Counted from the first letter of the stretch, positions 12,283-24,006 are shown. The stretch: 64,000 nt of DNA from Hyperoplus lanceolatus (GCA_026929865.2 CM049410.1:29150001-29214000); one strand, 5' to 3'. Program-made: numbers and translations. The notes: generated by a model not told the origin, from the sequence alone.

Positions 12283-12796
12283 TGATAAATTGTAATTGGA
12301 AATATTAACTTCATCAAACTTAAATAAAACATTACCTTTCAGATAAAATAAAACACAAATCACTCAATTACTTTCTTAGACCTGAAATGTACATAATTCC
12401 ACTGCACACAGCCATGAAAACGTTTGGAAAATGAAATCAATGAATAAGAAGCTTAAAAAATGCAGTGGAAATGTTCCAAAACACAGTAGGGAAGTGCACA
12501 AAACATGACTGATATGAAATTTGGTCCAGACGCTTTTTGGTAGAAATGTTGTCTCTACTTTCAAAAAACATAAGGAAATTAGACTGAATGAAGACTTTGA
12601 ACCACATATGATGATTCATGGGATGTACACTAATAAAAGAGGAAGCATCACAAAACATTTTTCAAACAAACCATTAAGTAAATATAAAAACAATGATAAC
12701 AAACTACTTTCACACTATGTATATACTCTATGCACTATTCACAAGCTAAGTGGTAGCTGGGGAGCTTCTGGGTCTTGCTTCTCACGGTGTTTTCTA
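12283..12796. other. No gene seen
   Basis: AT-rich sequence with short frames on both strands that overlap each other; none is supported. Confidence 0.5.
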
Positions 12797-13033
12797 AAGC
12801 CCAGTTCAGACCAAAGATTCTCCTTGCATCTGCTTGCAACTGCAACTCCTTGCAACGAGACGCCGAAACGTTCTAAATCTGGACCTTGCGATTTGACATG
12901 TTGAATCTTCTGCGTCGCGCTGCAACGCGCTGCAACGAGCAGTTCACACCGTCGCGATTTCTCCCCCGCGACGTTCTAAAACCGTCTCGTCGCAAGCAGT
13001 TGCAAGGCGAATCTTTGGTCTGAACTGGGCTTA
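12797..13033. mobile_element. 237-bp hAT-like MITE
   Basis: The ends agcccagttcagaccaaag and ctttggtctgaactgggct are inverted over about 22 bp. The interior is rich in gcaacgcgctgcaacg-type words and has no coding capacity. No target duplication is clear. Confidence 0.65.
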
Positions 13034-14407
13034 AGCCTGTGACAGTATCACAAGAACATTCCCCGGAAACTGGAGGACCTCTAGTTTGAGATGATGCTTT
13101 CATTTGATTTTTCAGCCATATCTTCAGGGAGATATTAATAAAAATATGCGCGCTCACGCCTCGGCGCGGCCGTAAACCTCTATTAAAAATGTACTTTAAT
13201 GATTAAAAATAGCTTTTGTCATCAAAGGCAACACTAAATAATCTGTCATATCAATAAAAAAAAAATCTACAACACATTCATGTTTTATAAGGTTTCTAAG
13301 TGGGGGGACACTTTTTGTCACCACCGTCAGACATTTCATTAAAATGTAATAAAATCAGGCAATATGAGGGGCAGCTGTCTCCGTGAAGGACCTATTGTCA
13401 CAAGCTATCTGTGCAGAGTACATTAGAGTCAGACAGGCTCTGATTAGTGTTGTAGTTTTAGAATATTTTACATTACAAATCTTGAAAGTCCTGCGTCACA
13501 ACCGTGATACGTCAACACCGACTTACAATTTCTGAAGAAGTTATATGAAATGTTTCGATAATTTTATTTTCCTGAAGTAGTTCATACTAGCACCTATCAT
13601 CAACAGAAAAACCAAACTGCTACGAGAAAAACTCTATCTGTTCTGTTTAAGAAACGTTGAATATGTCAACACCGTCAGATATCAAAAACATGTATGTCAT
13701 ATACATTCTGAAAATATTTTTTTGTGGCTCTATCAGTTTGGGTGAATATTTGTGCTCACTATACATCTCATGGGTCTAGCATAAAATGAGGGAACATTTA
13801 GTTGTGTTTTTTTGGTGTCTGACGGAGTTGACACAAAATAAGGAATGGCGAGCTAAAAAGGAGAAGCAAGGTAAAAAGTCCATTTTGATTAAAAGGACAA
13901 AAGCTGGGATTTTTTTAAAATATCACCTCTATCTTTATATATATGTGTGAGATACATATCTATTAAATTTTCTAAAAAAAAAGGGTTTGTATTTTTTCAA
14001 CATTGAACCCTGTTTTGTTCCACTTCTCAAGAATCACTGATTTATTAGTGAGATAACACTGGGAGAAAATGACATCAAAATAAAAAAACTATTGTAGAAT
14101 CATCACGAACAATAAAAAATATGCAGCTCAAGCAGAAGTGAAATGCAGCTTAATCTTAAGTGATATGCAGCTTAAGCAGAAGTGAAATGTGCTGATTGTG
14201 ATTTACTGTAAATATCAATAAAGTTGTGGAGTCTGACTTCACACTAAATCCTTCAGTGAGACTAAAAATCAAAAGATAAACCTTATTTTACTTCCACAAC
14301 AAAATTCCAAAAAAGAAATCCAGTTCTGCGGGTAGACAAAGGCAGTGCACCACGCTTAAAGTTAAACCTATACAGGCAATAGCAGAAGTACAAACTGAGA
14401 GAAACAT
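13034..14407. other. No gene; scattered GTCAACACCGTCAGA-like motifs; duplicated flank
   Basis: Four related words occur: 13316 (gtcaccaccgtcagac), 13510 (gtcaacaccgacttac), 13664 (gtcaacaccgtcagat) and 13815 inverted. They suggest an unrecognised repeat. From about 14118 the sequence matches 3136-3250 (3' flank of the gene at 3721). Confidence 0.5.
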
Positions 14408-14424
14408 CTAAGTGTTTCTGCTCA

Positions 14425-14740
14425 GCCTTCCTCTCAGTTGATCTGAAAGGAGCCTCTTTGATTAACCAGGTCCTGCAGGTTGTTTTTCACACCACTAAAG
14501 TACTGCTCAATCTCACTCTTCTGCCCTCCGTACCTGTATTCATAATAAGCTTTTAGATATCTCTCATAACGGCCACCCATATATGGAAGCATATGTTCTA
14601 CCTTCATCTATCAGAGCTTCACGATAACTGGGATGGCGGTAATTATGACGCCTGCACTTTCCTTCCACCATTTCCCTGTGCTTTGTGAACAGCGGGTCAA
14701 TGTCCCTCCACATCTCATAGCCGCTGTATCTGTAAAAAAC
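14425..14740 (-). pseudogene. Decayed second copy of exon 2 of the 3721-6389 gene
   Basis: On the minus strand the region near 14700-14600 encodes [15 protein letters not shown] and 14560-14425 encodes [20 protein letters not shown] ending SFQIN, matching the last exon of the 3.7-kb gene. The two parts are in different frames (shift near 14580-14600), and the N-terminal half of the exon ([12 protein letters not shown]) is absent. It ends directly beside the zinc-finger gene's stop codon. Downstream flank is also shared, so this is a genomic, not a retroposed, copy. Confidence 0.75.
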
Positions 14741-14763
14741 TGTAACCCACATATGCCAAATTA

Positions 14764-17700
14764 CTACGGCTCCTCCCCTGTGTGGGTCCTCATGTGAGCA
14801 TTGAGGCTGGAGCTCTGACTGAACCCTTTCCCACAAATGTCACAGTGGTACGGCTTCTCCCCTGTGTGGGTCCTCATGTGAGCATTGAGGCTGTCTCTAC
14901 GACTGAACGCTTCCCCACAAATGTCACAGTGGTACGGCTTCTCCCCTGTGTGTGTCCTCATGTGACCATTGAGGCTGTCTCTACGACTGAAAGCTTTCCC
15001 ACATATGTCACAGTGGTACGGCTTCTCCCCTGTGTGGGTCATTATGTGTTTATTGAGGACGGCACTCTGACTGAACGCTTTCCCACAAACGTCACAGTGG
15101 TGCGGCTTCTCCCCCTTGTGTGTCTTCATGTGACGATTGACTTTGGTGCTCTGACTGAACCCTTTCCCACATATAGCACAGTGGTACGGCTTCTCCCCTG
15201 TGTGGGTCCTTGTGTGTTTGATCAGGTCCTGTTTCCTGAGAAATGTCTTCCCACAGTCTTGACACTCAAAGTCTTTAATCCCTGTGTGTGTCTTGGTATG
15301 CATCCGTAGGTTGCACCTGTTGGAGAACCTCTTGTTGCAAACCTTACAAACCAGGTTTTCAGTTTGAGTTCCCTCCAAATGACTGAGGAGCTTCTTCTCA
15401 GACTCGCTCGTACTCTTGTGGGATTTCATGTGCTCTGTTAAATGAAACATGTAGCGGAAACCTCGTCCACAAACGGGACAAGTCCTGCTGTCTCTAGGAC
15501 TTCTGGAAGAGTCTCTGTCGGGCAGCGCTGCCTGGACATTCTCTTTTGTTTTTTCACTTTGTCTTTGTGGAGCCTTCAATTTCGGTGTCCTTGTTTTTTT
15601 CTGCAACTCTTTTCCCTCATTGCTGCTGTAGTTGTCGCTCTCGGCCACAGAGAAGTCTGAAGCAAAGAGCGACTGTTCATTGTAGTCTGGTGTTACTGGC
15701 TGATCTCTCTCTTCTTTCACAGGTTCAGGAAAGGGAAGAACGACCTCCTGTGTTTGACCGTCATCAAGTTGTTCCTCCGGCTCCTCTTTTATCTCTAAGC
15801 AGAAACCAAGCGAGCTCTGGTTCCCGTGGCTGTTTTCTGTATTTATAATGGAGTGAGAAAGGCCTGGGGGCTCAGATGGGTCATGGTTAAACTCTTCTTT
15901 GATGGAGGGTTGTGTTGAAGTCTCCTCTCCGGCCAGAGCAGCAGCACTGTTGGTCAACGAAGGTAGTGTAGCTACAGGAGGAGATAGAAGCAGAAGTCAC
16001 TCAATAGGCCACTTTACCTGACTATTACTGGATCAAATACACAGAGTATTTATCTACAACACTTGAGATCATCTTAAAGTCATCTTAAGCAAAAAGATAG
16101 AAGGTTGAAACTGTAACTAGAGTGTTATGAATCCTGGATGACCACCAGATGCTTAAAGCACTGGATATATCCGTACTGCACACGTGCAGTTCAAGTCCCT
16201 TTACCTACACTGTAGCAAATCCTCATATTCAAGCAGAACGCTGCAAGCTTAAACCTTGAAGCCACTGTTCCCCCGTAGGCGAGATGATGAAAGGAACAGA
16301 TTCTTGGATGACACTGAAACATATAGTCTTCCCTGGGTCATGTGAGGGTTACAGGGGACTGTGTTGGTATAGGGACTCGAACTGCACTTGGATTAATCCA
16401 GTGTTTTAAGCACCACCTCTGCAGGTCAGTAAGGATGAAATAGAACACTATTTACAGCCTCTGATGTGTCCATGTGCTGTTTGTCTTTGTCTTATATGAT
16501 ATCATATATTTGGGGTTTTGACTCTTGGTTTAACAAATATGAAACTTGATCTTAGAAAAATCACTACAGACATTTTAAATTACATTCTATAAACCAGACA
16601 ATGGATTAATAAAATATTATTTATCAGATTAATCAATTATGAAGATAGTCTTTCATTGCAGCCTCACTGTGGAAAGTGTAAACTTTGACGATGGCCTTTT
16701 AAAAATCTCCTGACATCAGATTAGAACTAACAAACCCCCAAACCCCCTAACCGGCAGTGAGGAGCAGGGGGTGCGGGTCAGCCAGCTTGATGGTTCTCTC
16801 GACCTCCCAGAGGATCTCCTCTGCTGCCGCCAGCAGCCGCAGCTGGATGAAGGTCTCTCTGTCAGGCAGCGCCTCCTGGACATTCTCTTCTGCTTTTTCA
16901 CTTTCTCTCTCTTCCTTCACAGGTTCAGGAAAGGGAAGAACAACCTCCTGTATTTGACCGTCATCCACAAGTTGTTCCTCCGGCTCCTCTTTTATCTCTA
17001 AGCTAAAACAAAGCGAGCTCTGGTTCCCGTGGCTGTTTCCTGTATTTATAATGGAGTGAGAAAGGCCTGGGGGCTCAGATGGGTCATGGTTAAACTCTTC
17101 TTTGATGGAGGGTTGTGTTGAAGTCTCCTCTCCGGCCAGAGCAGCAGCACTGTTGGTCAACGAAGGTAGTGTAGCTACAGGAGGAGATAGAAGCAGAAGT
17201 CACTCAATAGGCCACTTTACCTGACAATTGCTGGATAAAATCAATAAACGAGCCGGACACTGACCCTCCAGCCGAGCTGCCCGCCTGTGAAGAGATTACA
17301 ACACGCAGCTGTGGACAGCATGTCATCCTCTGAGTAAGAAGGATGAGCAGCCGCAGCCGGTATACCATGAGCTGGTTGGAGGTTTTGTAGGGCTTAAATC
17401 TGAGCAAACTCGTTTGAAAGAGTATCCACTACAGGATATCCAAAATGTCAACCTTATGGGACTTCCCGAGGGTCCACCAGCTGCCGAGGCGTCTGGTGCC
17501 ACTAGGACCAACACCCGAAGGGGGCAACCCTGGTCCGCCCTCCACTTCAGCCAACCTAACAAGCCTCAGTGCATGAGGCATGAAACTATAGTTCATGCAT
17601 GGGCGTTTAACATGTCAGCAAAAATGAATTATGTCAAGCCAACTTTAGGCGGGAGCGCCCAAGTCACGTTGTGACTGAGCAACGATGACCATCGGAAAAA

Positions 17701-18591
17701 CCAAGCAGCTGCCGGCAAATTAATTAGTAGCAACCGGGCTTCAGGCGAAAGCACCAACGCAACGGTCCAACACCCCTAATAGTAACAGTGACGGAGACTT
17801 TAGGAAAAGCTAAGCCGACCACTGGCGAGCCAATACCGGTATGCAACAGGCTTTAGGTGATAGCACCCGAGCACGGTGCGACACTAAGCTGTCGACGGGC
17901 AAGCCTCTTAAATTAAAGTAATATACACCACCAGGATTAACACAGCGGGGAGGTTAGCTGCCGCGCTAGCCGAAATCACAACAACAAGTCACAGCCTCTG
18001 GTGGATGAAGTGGTAAAACCAGTTGAGGCACCAAACCTTGGGTTACGAGGCTACAAGCGACGAGCTAATACAAATCTTGTTTGTCGTTGACCTTCTATTT
18101 AATCCGCTACCGCAACAAGATCCAGTTGGAACAGATCCTCTGGTGATTTCAGGAGTATATAGATATTCCGGGTTCACCAATGTGTCACAGAGACTTTGTC
18201 GTATAATATCTCGACCTGCGCTCGCGCGAGATGGAATCATCCAGTGCTGAAGCACCGCCTCTGGTCAGTAGGAATGAGATAGAACTGGAACTAGAGTGAA
18301 TCCTGGATGAATATAAGAGGCGCTGCTTAAAGCACTGGATATATCCGTATGGTGCAGTTCTAGTCCCTTTACCAACAGAGTCCACTGTGACCCTCACATG
18401 ACAGTAGGAAGGATACATCTTCCAGGCTATTCAGAACCCTAACCTGCAGTATGGAGCAGGGAGACAGACTAACCTGCAGTGAGGAGCATGGACTCCGGGT
18501 CAGCCAGCCTGATGGTTCTCTCCACCTCCCAGAGAATCTCGTCGGCCGCGGCCAGCAGCCGCTGCTGGATGAAGGACCTGAGCTGGAACAT
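14764..18591 (-). CDS. C2H2 zinc-finger protein, three coding exons
   Basis: Exon 1 is 18591..18474 (MFQLRSFIQQRLLAAADEIL..., donor G|GTTAGT), the usual first exon of fish poly-zinc-finger genes. Exon 2 is 17174..16752 and exon 3 is 15971..14764. All junctions are phase 1, so exon 2 can be included (582 aa) or skipped (441 aa) in frame. Exon 3 encodes an acidic IKEE/EIKEEPEE region, then eight C2H2 fingers (CPVCGRGF..., CKVCNKRF..., CQDCGKTF..., then five CxxCG(K/E)(A/G)F units) joined mostly by TGEKPY linkers. This indicates a nuclear, sequence-specific DNA-binding protein, probably a transcription regulator. The protein stops right after a final TGEEP linker, so further fingers may have been lost. 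Fingers 6 and 7 share almost identical helices (RRDSLN), a sign of recent finger duplication. Its target is unknown. Confidence 0.85.
16110..16470. repeat. Foldback repeat in the zinc-finger intron, also at 18240-18420
   Basis: The words gaatcctggatga...cttaaagcactggatatatc...agtccctttacc (16130-16210) recur inverted at about 16360-16460, and a direct copy is found at 18290-18375 beside exon 1. It is probably a MITE-like intronic repeat duplicated together with the exons. Confidence 0.55.
16752..17174 (-). CDS. Chimeric duplicated exon of the zinc-finger gene
   Basis: The first part repeats the start of exon 3 almost exactly (SAAALAGEETSTQPSIKEEF through VLPFPEPVKEE). It then jumps through SEKAEENVQEALPDRE to a second copy of the exon 1 module (FIQLRLLAAAEEILWEVERT...LLLTA) and ends at the same G|GTTAG donor. 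The exon is 423 nt with phase 1 at both ends, so it is frame-neutral. It has no zinc finger. This arrangement implies unequal exchange between exon 1 and exon 3 copies. Whether it is used in mRNA cannot be told from sequence. Confidence 0.75.
17190..18240. other. Intron with degenerate (act)ttaggcgaaagcacc repeats
   Basis: Intron of the zinc-finger gene. Between 17640 and 17900 four related words occur (ctttaggcgggagcgcc, cttcaggcgaaagcacc, ctttaggaaaagctaag, ctttaggtgatagcacc), each followed by short complementary words that could form hairpins. No coding frame is supported and the origin is unknown. Confidence 0.45.
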
Positions 18592-18659
18592 GGTGCTGTC
18601 TGTGGATCAGATCAGATGCAGGACACGGACCAAATCACACTTTATATAAATGATTAGTC

Positions 18660-18795
18660 TGGAAAGGCGGTAACAGCGTCTAAACGGCATGAATCATATA
18701 AGAAGAAGAAGAAATTATTTAGTGCTTGAGTATACTTCAGTGTGAACGTTTCGACACACCTCTTATACACAATCGATCTTTGAGTAGACAAGCGG
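18660..18795 (-). mobile_element. Fragment of the MITE family at 51834-52612
   Basis: The reverse complement matches 51898-52025: ctcaaagatcgattgtgta, cgtcgaaacgtt, gaagtatactcaagca, tcttcttcttc and cagtttagacactgtta. Confidence 0.7.
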
Positions 18796-18884
18796 AATCG
18801 GTAAGCAGGCATGTTAACGATTACAAGGAATTGGTTCACTAGGCACGGTCCTCGATTCCCATCCCTACACACATACATGCATTT

Positions 18885-19110
18885 ATATGGAAGGGGTTCA
18901 TCGTGCAGGGTCGCAGCGGTGCCGCGCCCCTGGAGCAGTTTTTGGGGTTAAGTGCCTTGCTCAAGGACACAATTGCAGAGATGCTTGGCACCGTAGATGC
19001 AATACAAATAACACCCTCCTGTCCGGTGCCGGGAATCAAACCAGCAACATCATGGTTACTAGTCGGAGCCCTTTACCTTTTAGGCCATACTATCACCCTT
19101 TAACACACAG
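18885..19110 (-). mobile_element. tRNA-derived SINE (minus strand)
   Basis: On the minus strand a tRNA-like head with a B box (ggtttgattcccgg) is followed by the fish SINE core word gtccttgagcaaggcactta and an acccc-rich body. The same core is at 23930-23990 and, as gtccctgagcaagacactg, at 35525. Confidence 0.7.
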
Positions 19111-20210
19111 GTATTCTGCTGGCAAGAAAAGATCCACTTGCACTTATCAGAACAAATTGTCTCCACGATATTGAGGGGTGTAGTCTTTCTTTTTCCTCCA
19201 GCCACTCCTGCCTGGACATGATTTTGCAGGCCCAATATTAAGAGTGCTGTTGGTAGCTTATGACATTAATATACAAATCCAACATCAATACAAGATGAAC
19301 TGCTGAAATCAGGTTGCAGAGGTGAAAGGGTCAGAGAAGTTACTTAGCGCCCAAATCCATAGTCCGTACGTGTTGTGCAACTTGGCTCATTATTTTAAAA
19401 TTGTCAAGATAAGGAGTGCATCCAAGGTGGAGATATATAATATATATACAGGCATTACCTATCTGGTGCTACAGTGGTTTGAACACTCTAGGGAGAAGCC
19501 AAAAAGTCAATGGCTTTACACCGTAAGAGGAAGAGAGGAAGAAAATGGCTGTGCCTGTGAACCGCTGATAAAAGTTGTTTTCAAGTGTATCTGTAAACCA
19601 GACAGCCAGTGGTGGAATCTCTGGAAGGAAAATGTCCTTTGGGTTCAATCCGACTTTGACTCCTGTCTCCTTTGGAACCACAAAATGAGCAGGATATAGC
19701 AGTTCCTGTCCTCGCATCCAACTTCAGTTAGAAGCAGGGCCGAAGTGGAACTTATTTTCAGCCCCGGAGGGTCATGCCGATCTCCAGGTTAAGATTCTCT
19801 GGTCTAACCTGCCTCTACCGACCAAACATAATTGGAAATGTTTCCATTTCTTATTATTTAGTTCAGTCTTGTATTTGCACAACTTAGGCTGGTTGTTGTA
19901 AATGTTCTGGGATAGTTTCTCCTTATTTCAAACACTGTACTCACACTATACACCTGTGGGGGCTCAGGAGGCTCCAGTCGCCCTTCATTGTCGAGTGTAC
20001 ATTGAACATGAATGACTGGTGGCTGCCACTTACGCTCTTTAAGCGTTTGGTGTGAGCCCAGGGTTAGTATTGTATATTGCAAGCTTGCATACCACTAATT
20101 GACACACCTGTTGAACTCTTTTTCCATCAGCAATCCTATTTGCTTGTGATCAGACCTTTCCTATACTATAAAAGACGCTTTCATCCCTTACCAGAGAGGA
20201 TGAACGTGCT
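19111..20210. other. No gene seen
   Basis: Open frames of about 80-125 codons overlap on opposite strands around 19320-19720 and none has family features I recognise. Sequence nearer 20200 may be the 5' part of the LINE that follows. Confidence 0.45.
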
Positions 20211-20502
20211 GCATGCTGTCGCGGACTTGATTGCTGGTGGAGCGATGGTGATTGCCGCAAGGAAAGTTCTCATGCTTGCCCTCCTGGCCTTGTTCTTTAT
20301 ACCTCTGTGTGAACATGAAAGAATTGGGAAAAGTTGTGAGAGTGTTTCTTTGCATACAGTGTACTTGCTAGATAAATCAAAGGTGACCAGTGCACAGGAG
20401 CTGACAGGCTCCCAGAGGTGCTTGGTATCCTGTGTATGCCCTATCTTTAAACAAGCAAAGCCTCCTCCTGTTAAATGATTATTTCATCCCATCCGAAAAC
20501 TC

Positions 20503-22972
20503 TTGGCCTGTTTTCTTGAACAGATCTGGATATTAAGCAAAACACAAACATGCCACACACACTTAGGTGTCATCACACTTATACTATCATCTGGGAATGT
20601 GCAGCCTAATCCAGGGCCTGCCACTACCACAATGTGTTTACAGACCCCTGCAGACTTTTTAAATAGAAATGGTATTGGTTTTATCCATATGAACGTGAGA
20701 AGCTCTACAAATGCTGACATTATGGTTGTATCAGAGACATGGCTGAGTAGATCTATTCCAGACAGTCATGTAATGTTGGATGGGTATAACCTCTTTCGTG
20801 CAGATCGCCGCGCTAAAGGTGGTGGAGTGGCAATCTATACAAAGAATACATTTCAGACAACAGTTCTTATAGCAAAATCAGTTCCTAAACAATATGAATT
20901 ACTTGTGTTGAAAGTTGAATTTACTAAAGGTTGTGTTATGACAATAGTGGGATGTTATAGACCTCCGTCGGCATTAAAAGATACATTATCCTCAATATCA
21001 GAGTCCTTGGCTAATGTTAAACACAATGAACTGGTTTTCATAGGAGATCTGAACTGGGACTGGTTGTCTCCGGTCTCTGATCCTTTTAAATGTTTTTGTG
21101 ATGATACACACTTGACACAAATGATAGAATCTGCGACAAGGCCTAATCCTAAACACCCTGAAAAGTCATCACTTATTGACCTGTTTCTGACAAACTGTCC
21201 TCTCAAATACAAAGCCACTGCTGTATTTTTAAATGACATCAGTGACCACTGTGTAATTGCTGCAGTGAGAGACATGAAGCTTCCAAAAGTAAAACCACGT
21301 ATCATAACCAAAATTAATTTTAAATCTTTTTGTGAGCAAGCCTTTTTACATGATCTTTATTTATGTGACTGGGCAAAAGTTGTTTTAATGCCCGACCCTG
21401 ATATGGCCTTGTCTTACTTCAAATCACTTTTCTTAGACATTACAAATAAGCACGCTCCTCTTAGAAAATACAAGGTTAAAGGACGTGTCAAATTCACTCC
21501 ATGGTTCACTGATCACCTTTCTGATAAAATTCATGAGCGAAATCTCAACTGCAAGAAAATCCAAAAGTCATTCTGATTGGATTCATTTTCGGCATTTTAG
21601 GAATAAATGTATGTCCCTGATACGTAAAGCTAAATCAGACTACTATATTAAAGAAATGTCTGACATGAAAAATACTTCTAAATTCTGGAAGGTTTTTAAG
21701 TCCATGTCATCAAGCACAAGTGACAGTGTGTTACCAAAGGAAATACTGCGGAAAATGAAATCAATACAGACAAAACAAAGATGTTATCTATTCTAAATCA
21801 GCATTTTATCACCTCAGGTAAGCTGTTTGAGAAGGAAATGCCACTTAACACGGCACAAAGCTCCTCTTACTCAGAGCAAAAGCTCCCTTTTGACTTTAAT
21901 GTTACTCCCATTACAATTACTGAAGTACGTGATGCTCTTAAAAAGATAAACACTAAAAAATCAGCTGGCCCTGATGGATTGGATCCACATTTGTTGCAGA
22001 TTGCTGCTGAGATTATTGCTGAACCATTAACCCACATTTTTAACCTGACTATAGAAAATGGTCAAATTCCGAAAATTTTGAAGGCAGCCTATGTTGTTCA
22101 CTGTTGAAGGGGTGGTGATCCAGCAAAACCTCAACAATTATAGGCCTGTATCCAAACTCTCAGTGCTTGGCAAGATTTTGAAGCGACTTATTAGTAATCA
22201 GTTAAAGGAGTTTCCTATCGAAAAATTGTATTCTAAATGATCTGCAATCCGAAAGAAAAGAAAACATGGTACTGTCACAGCCAATAAAGGTTCTAAATGA
22301 CATAATAACAGCAATTGACGAGAGAGAACACTGTGCTGCACTATTCTTAGATTTATCAAAGGCTTTTGATACAGTTGACCACTGTTTTATTACAGAAGCT
22401 AGTGAACATAGGATTTTCCTCAAAATCAGTTAAATGGTTTGAGAACTATCTGAGCGATAGAACACAAAGTGTCCAAGCTGATGGTTTATCGTCTAGCTGT
22501 AAGAATATACCATGGTGTCCCGCGATCCATTTTGGGTCCTATTTTATTTACCGTTTATATTAATAATTTGTGGTGCAATGTTACAAATACAAAATTCCAT
22601 TTTTATGCAGATGACACCAATATGTATAGCTCTGCTTCATCCTTAGCATGTGCAACTAAGGACCTCCAATCGGCTTTTAATGTTGTTCAGGAAAACCTAC
22701 ATGGATTAAGACTTGTACTAAATATTGACAAAACCAAAATGATCTGCTTTACAAGAAGTAAGAAAACATCTGATATGGATGACAACCAGATTGTTACTCT
22801 AAACAACAAAGTGATCGAGAGAGTCGCAACTTACAAATACCTGGGCTTTTTTCTAGAAGAAAATCTCTCTTTCAAACATCACATTGAGTGTCTTACTAAA
22901 AAGCTAAGAATGAAATTGGGTTTCTTGTACAGAAATAGAAGTTCTGAGCATAACAGGATGAAGGTATGCTGC
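20503..22972 (+). pseudogene. Degenerate CR1/L2-type LINE ORF2 (endonuclease and reverse transcriptase)
   Basis: The first frame (20503-21576) has an N-terminal 2A-like word, then an apurinic-type endonuclease (FIHMNVRS, VVSETWL, GGGVAIYT, GCYRPPS, FIGDLNWDW, SDHCVI). Later frames hold reverse transcriptase motifs: KKSAGPDGLDP (near 21960), LFLDLSKAFDTVDH (near 22345), and FYADDTN with the catalytic YADD near 22605, followed by LNIDKTKM. Frameshifts or stops lie near 21560-21580, 22100 and 22380-22480. The 3' end is cut off by LTR-like sequence at about 22974. It is a dead copy of a Jockey-superfamily non-LTR retrotransposon; exact clade not assigned. Confidence 0.85.
20593..20619 (+). other. 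2A-like (ribosome-skipping) motif in the LINE
   Basis: Codons read GNVQPNPGP, close to the 2A consensus D(V/I)ExNPGP but with D to N and E to Q changes. 2A-like motifs are known at the N-terminus of several non-LTR retrotransposon ORF2 proteins. With these two changes activity is uncertain. Confidence 0.6.
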
Positions 22973-22973
22973 A

Positions 22974-23385
22974 CACGCAAAAATAGTTTGCATTGAAGAC
23001 AATAGCTACACGTTTTTAGATTCCAATGTATGTTGCTTTACACGTGAGTCAGATACAGAATGACCAGGAAAGAGATAATTAAGACTCACCAATAGAATGA
23101 GTGAGACCGGTTTCAGGAAGAATGTTTGACCAATCAGATCATCCCTTTTTGAGGTACAAAACCCACTGTTGCTTTGGGAGAGACGGGTTTTTTGGGAGCT
23201 CTTCATCCTTTAATCAGATACTTAGTACTTTTTGATTGGCACAGGGTTCTGGCCACAACCCTAATCTTGACCGCAGTTGAGCTTTTTGTTTAAATAAAGA
23301 ATTGTTCCTGACCTCCTCAACTGTACTCGAGTCGATTCATTTATCTTCCAAACTGCACCTTTTTGAATGGAAACAAGCCCATATA
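22974..23385 (+). mobile_element. LTR-like sequence cutting the LINE
   Basis: LINE identity stops at about 22973. The following 0.4 kb has LTR-like layout: a polyadenylation word AATAAA at about 23296, then ttgttcctgacctcctcaac and a tcgag-containing tail ending near ccaaactgca. I see no target duplication and no internal coding region, so solo-LTR status is a guess. Confidence 0.35.
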
Positions 23386-23396
23386 CCTCATCCACA

Positions 23397-23445
23397 TTAA
23401 GGCCTACTCCTGGCTTAATCTAAGCCCTGTCTGTGAAACCGGCCC
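23397..23445 (-). repeat. Single arm of the foldback family at 55629-55753
   Basis: The reverse complement GGGCCGGTTTCACAGACA with GATTAAGCC matches one arm of the hairpin MITE at 55.6 kb. It directly abuts the start of segmental duplication copy A. Confidence 0.6.
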
Positions 23446-23795
23446 AACATGTTGTACAGTAGCAGAGAGAAGGAGCTCAGGCGCCCCCTACTGGTTCAAT
23501 ATGGAGTTTGTTTGATCTTACTCTGACACGAGCACTGAAACGTTTTGCTGTGTTTGTAAAACTCTGAATAACAATAACCTCTAAACCTCAAACAGAACCA
23601 TCGAAACTTTAAACTTCTCTTAAAATATTGAAACGTCTGAAAATGTGTTTTTTCATCAAATCAGTTTCCCACAAACTATCATCAGAATAAGCACAAGAAG
23701 CAACAACTTCACACTGACAATATAAATCATGTTTGTACTGTTATAATCTCCTGATCACTGTCAGTAAATCTGTAATAATAATGTGTTAGGAAACT

Positions 23796-24006
23796 AAGTT
23801 AAGTTAAGTTAAGTTAAGTTAAGTTATCTTTATTTGTCAGTTGTACACAAGGCACATTGAAATTTGTCTTTTTGCATATCCCCTCTCAAGTTACCACACT
23901 TCGGAGGGGGTCAGAGCGCAGGGTCAGCCGCAGTACAGCACCCCTGGAGCAGTTTTGGGGTTAAGTGTCTTGCTCAAGGACACAATGGTAGAGATGGTGG
24001 GCAACT
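23796..24006 (-). mobile_element. SINE inserted in copy A only
   Basis: Copy B reads ggaaactggttctg without interruption (35741-35755), while copy A has 211 bp between aaact and ggttctg, with caact at the far side as the target duplication. The insert holds the SINE core (gtccttgagcaagacactta, minus strand) and an (AACTT)n tail at its left end. Confidence 0.8.

Noticed and set aside
14782-15309. 175-codon plus-strand frame
   Set aside because: Antisense of the zinc-finger repeat; the regular spacing of fingers keeps the opposite strand open.
15958-15971. Protein start at TTG for the zinc-finger exon (and at 17160)
   Set aside because: No ATG; a splice acceptor lies upstream and the phase fits exon 1.
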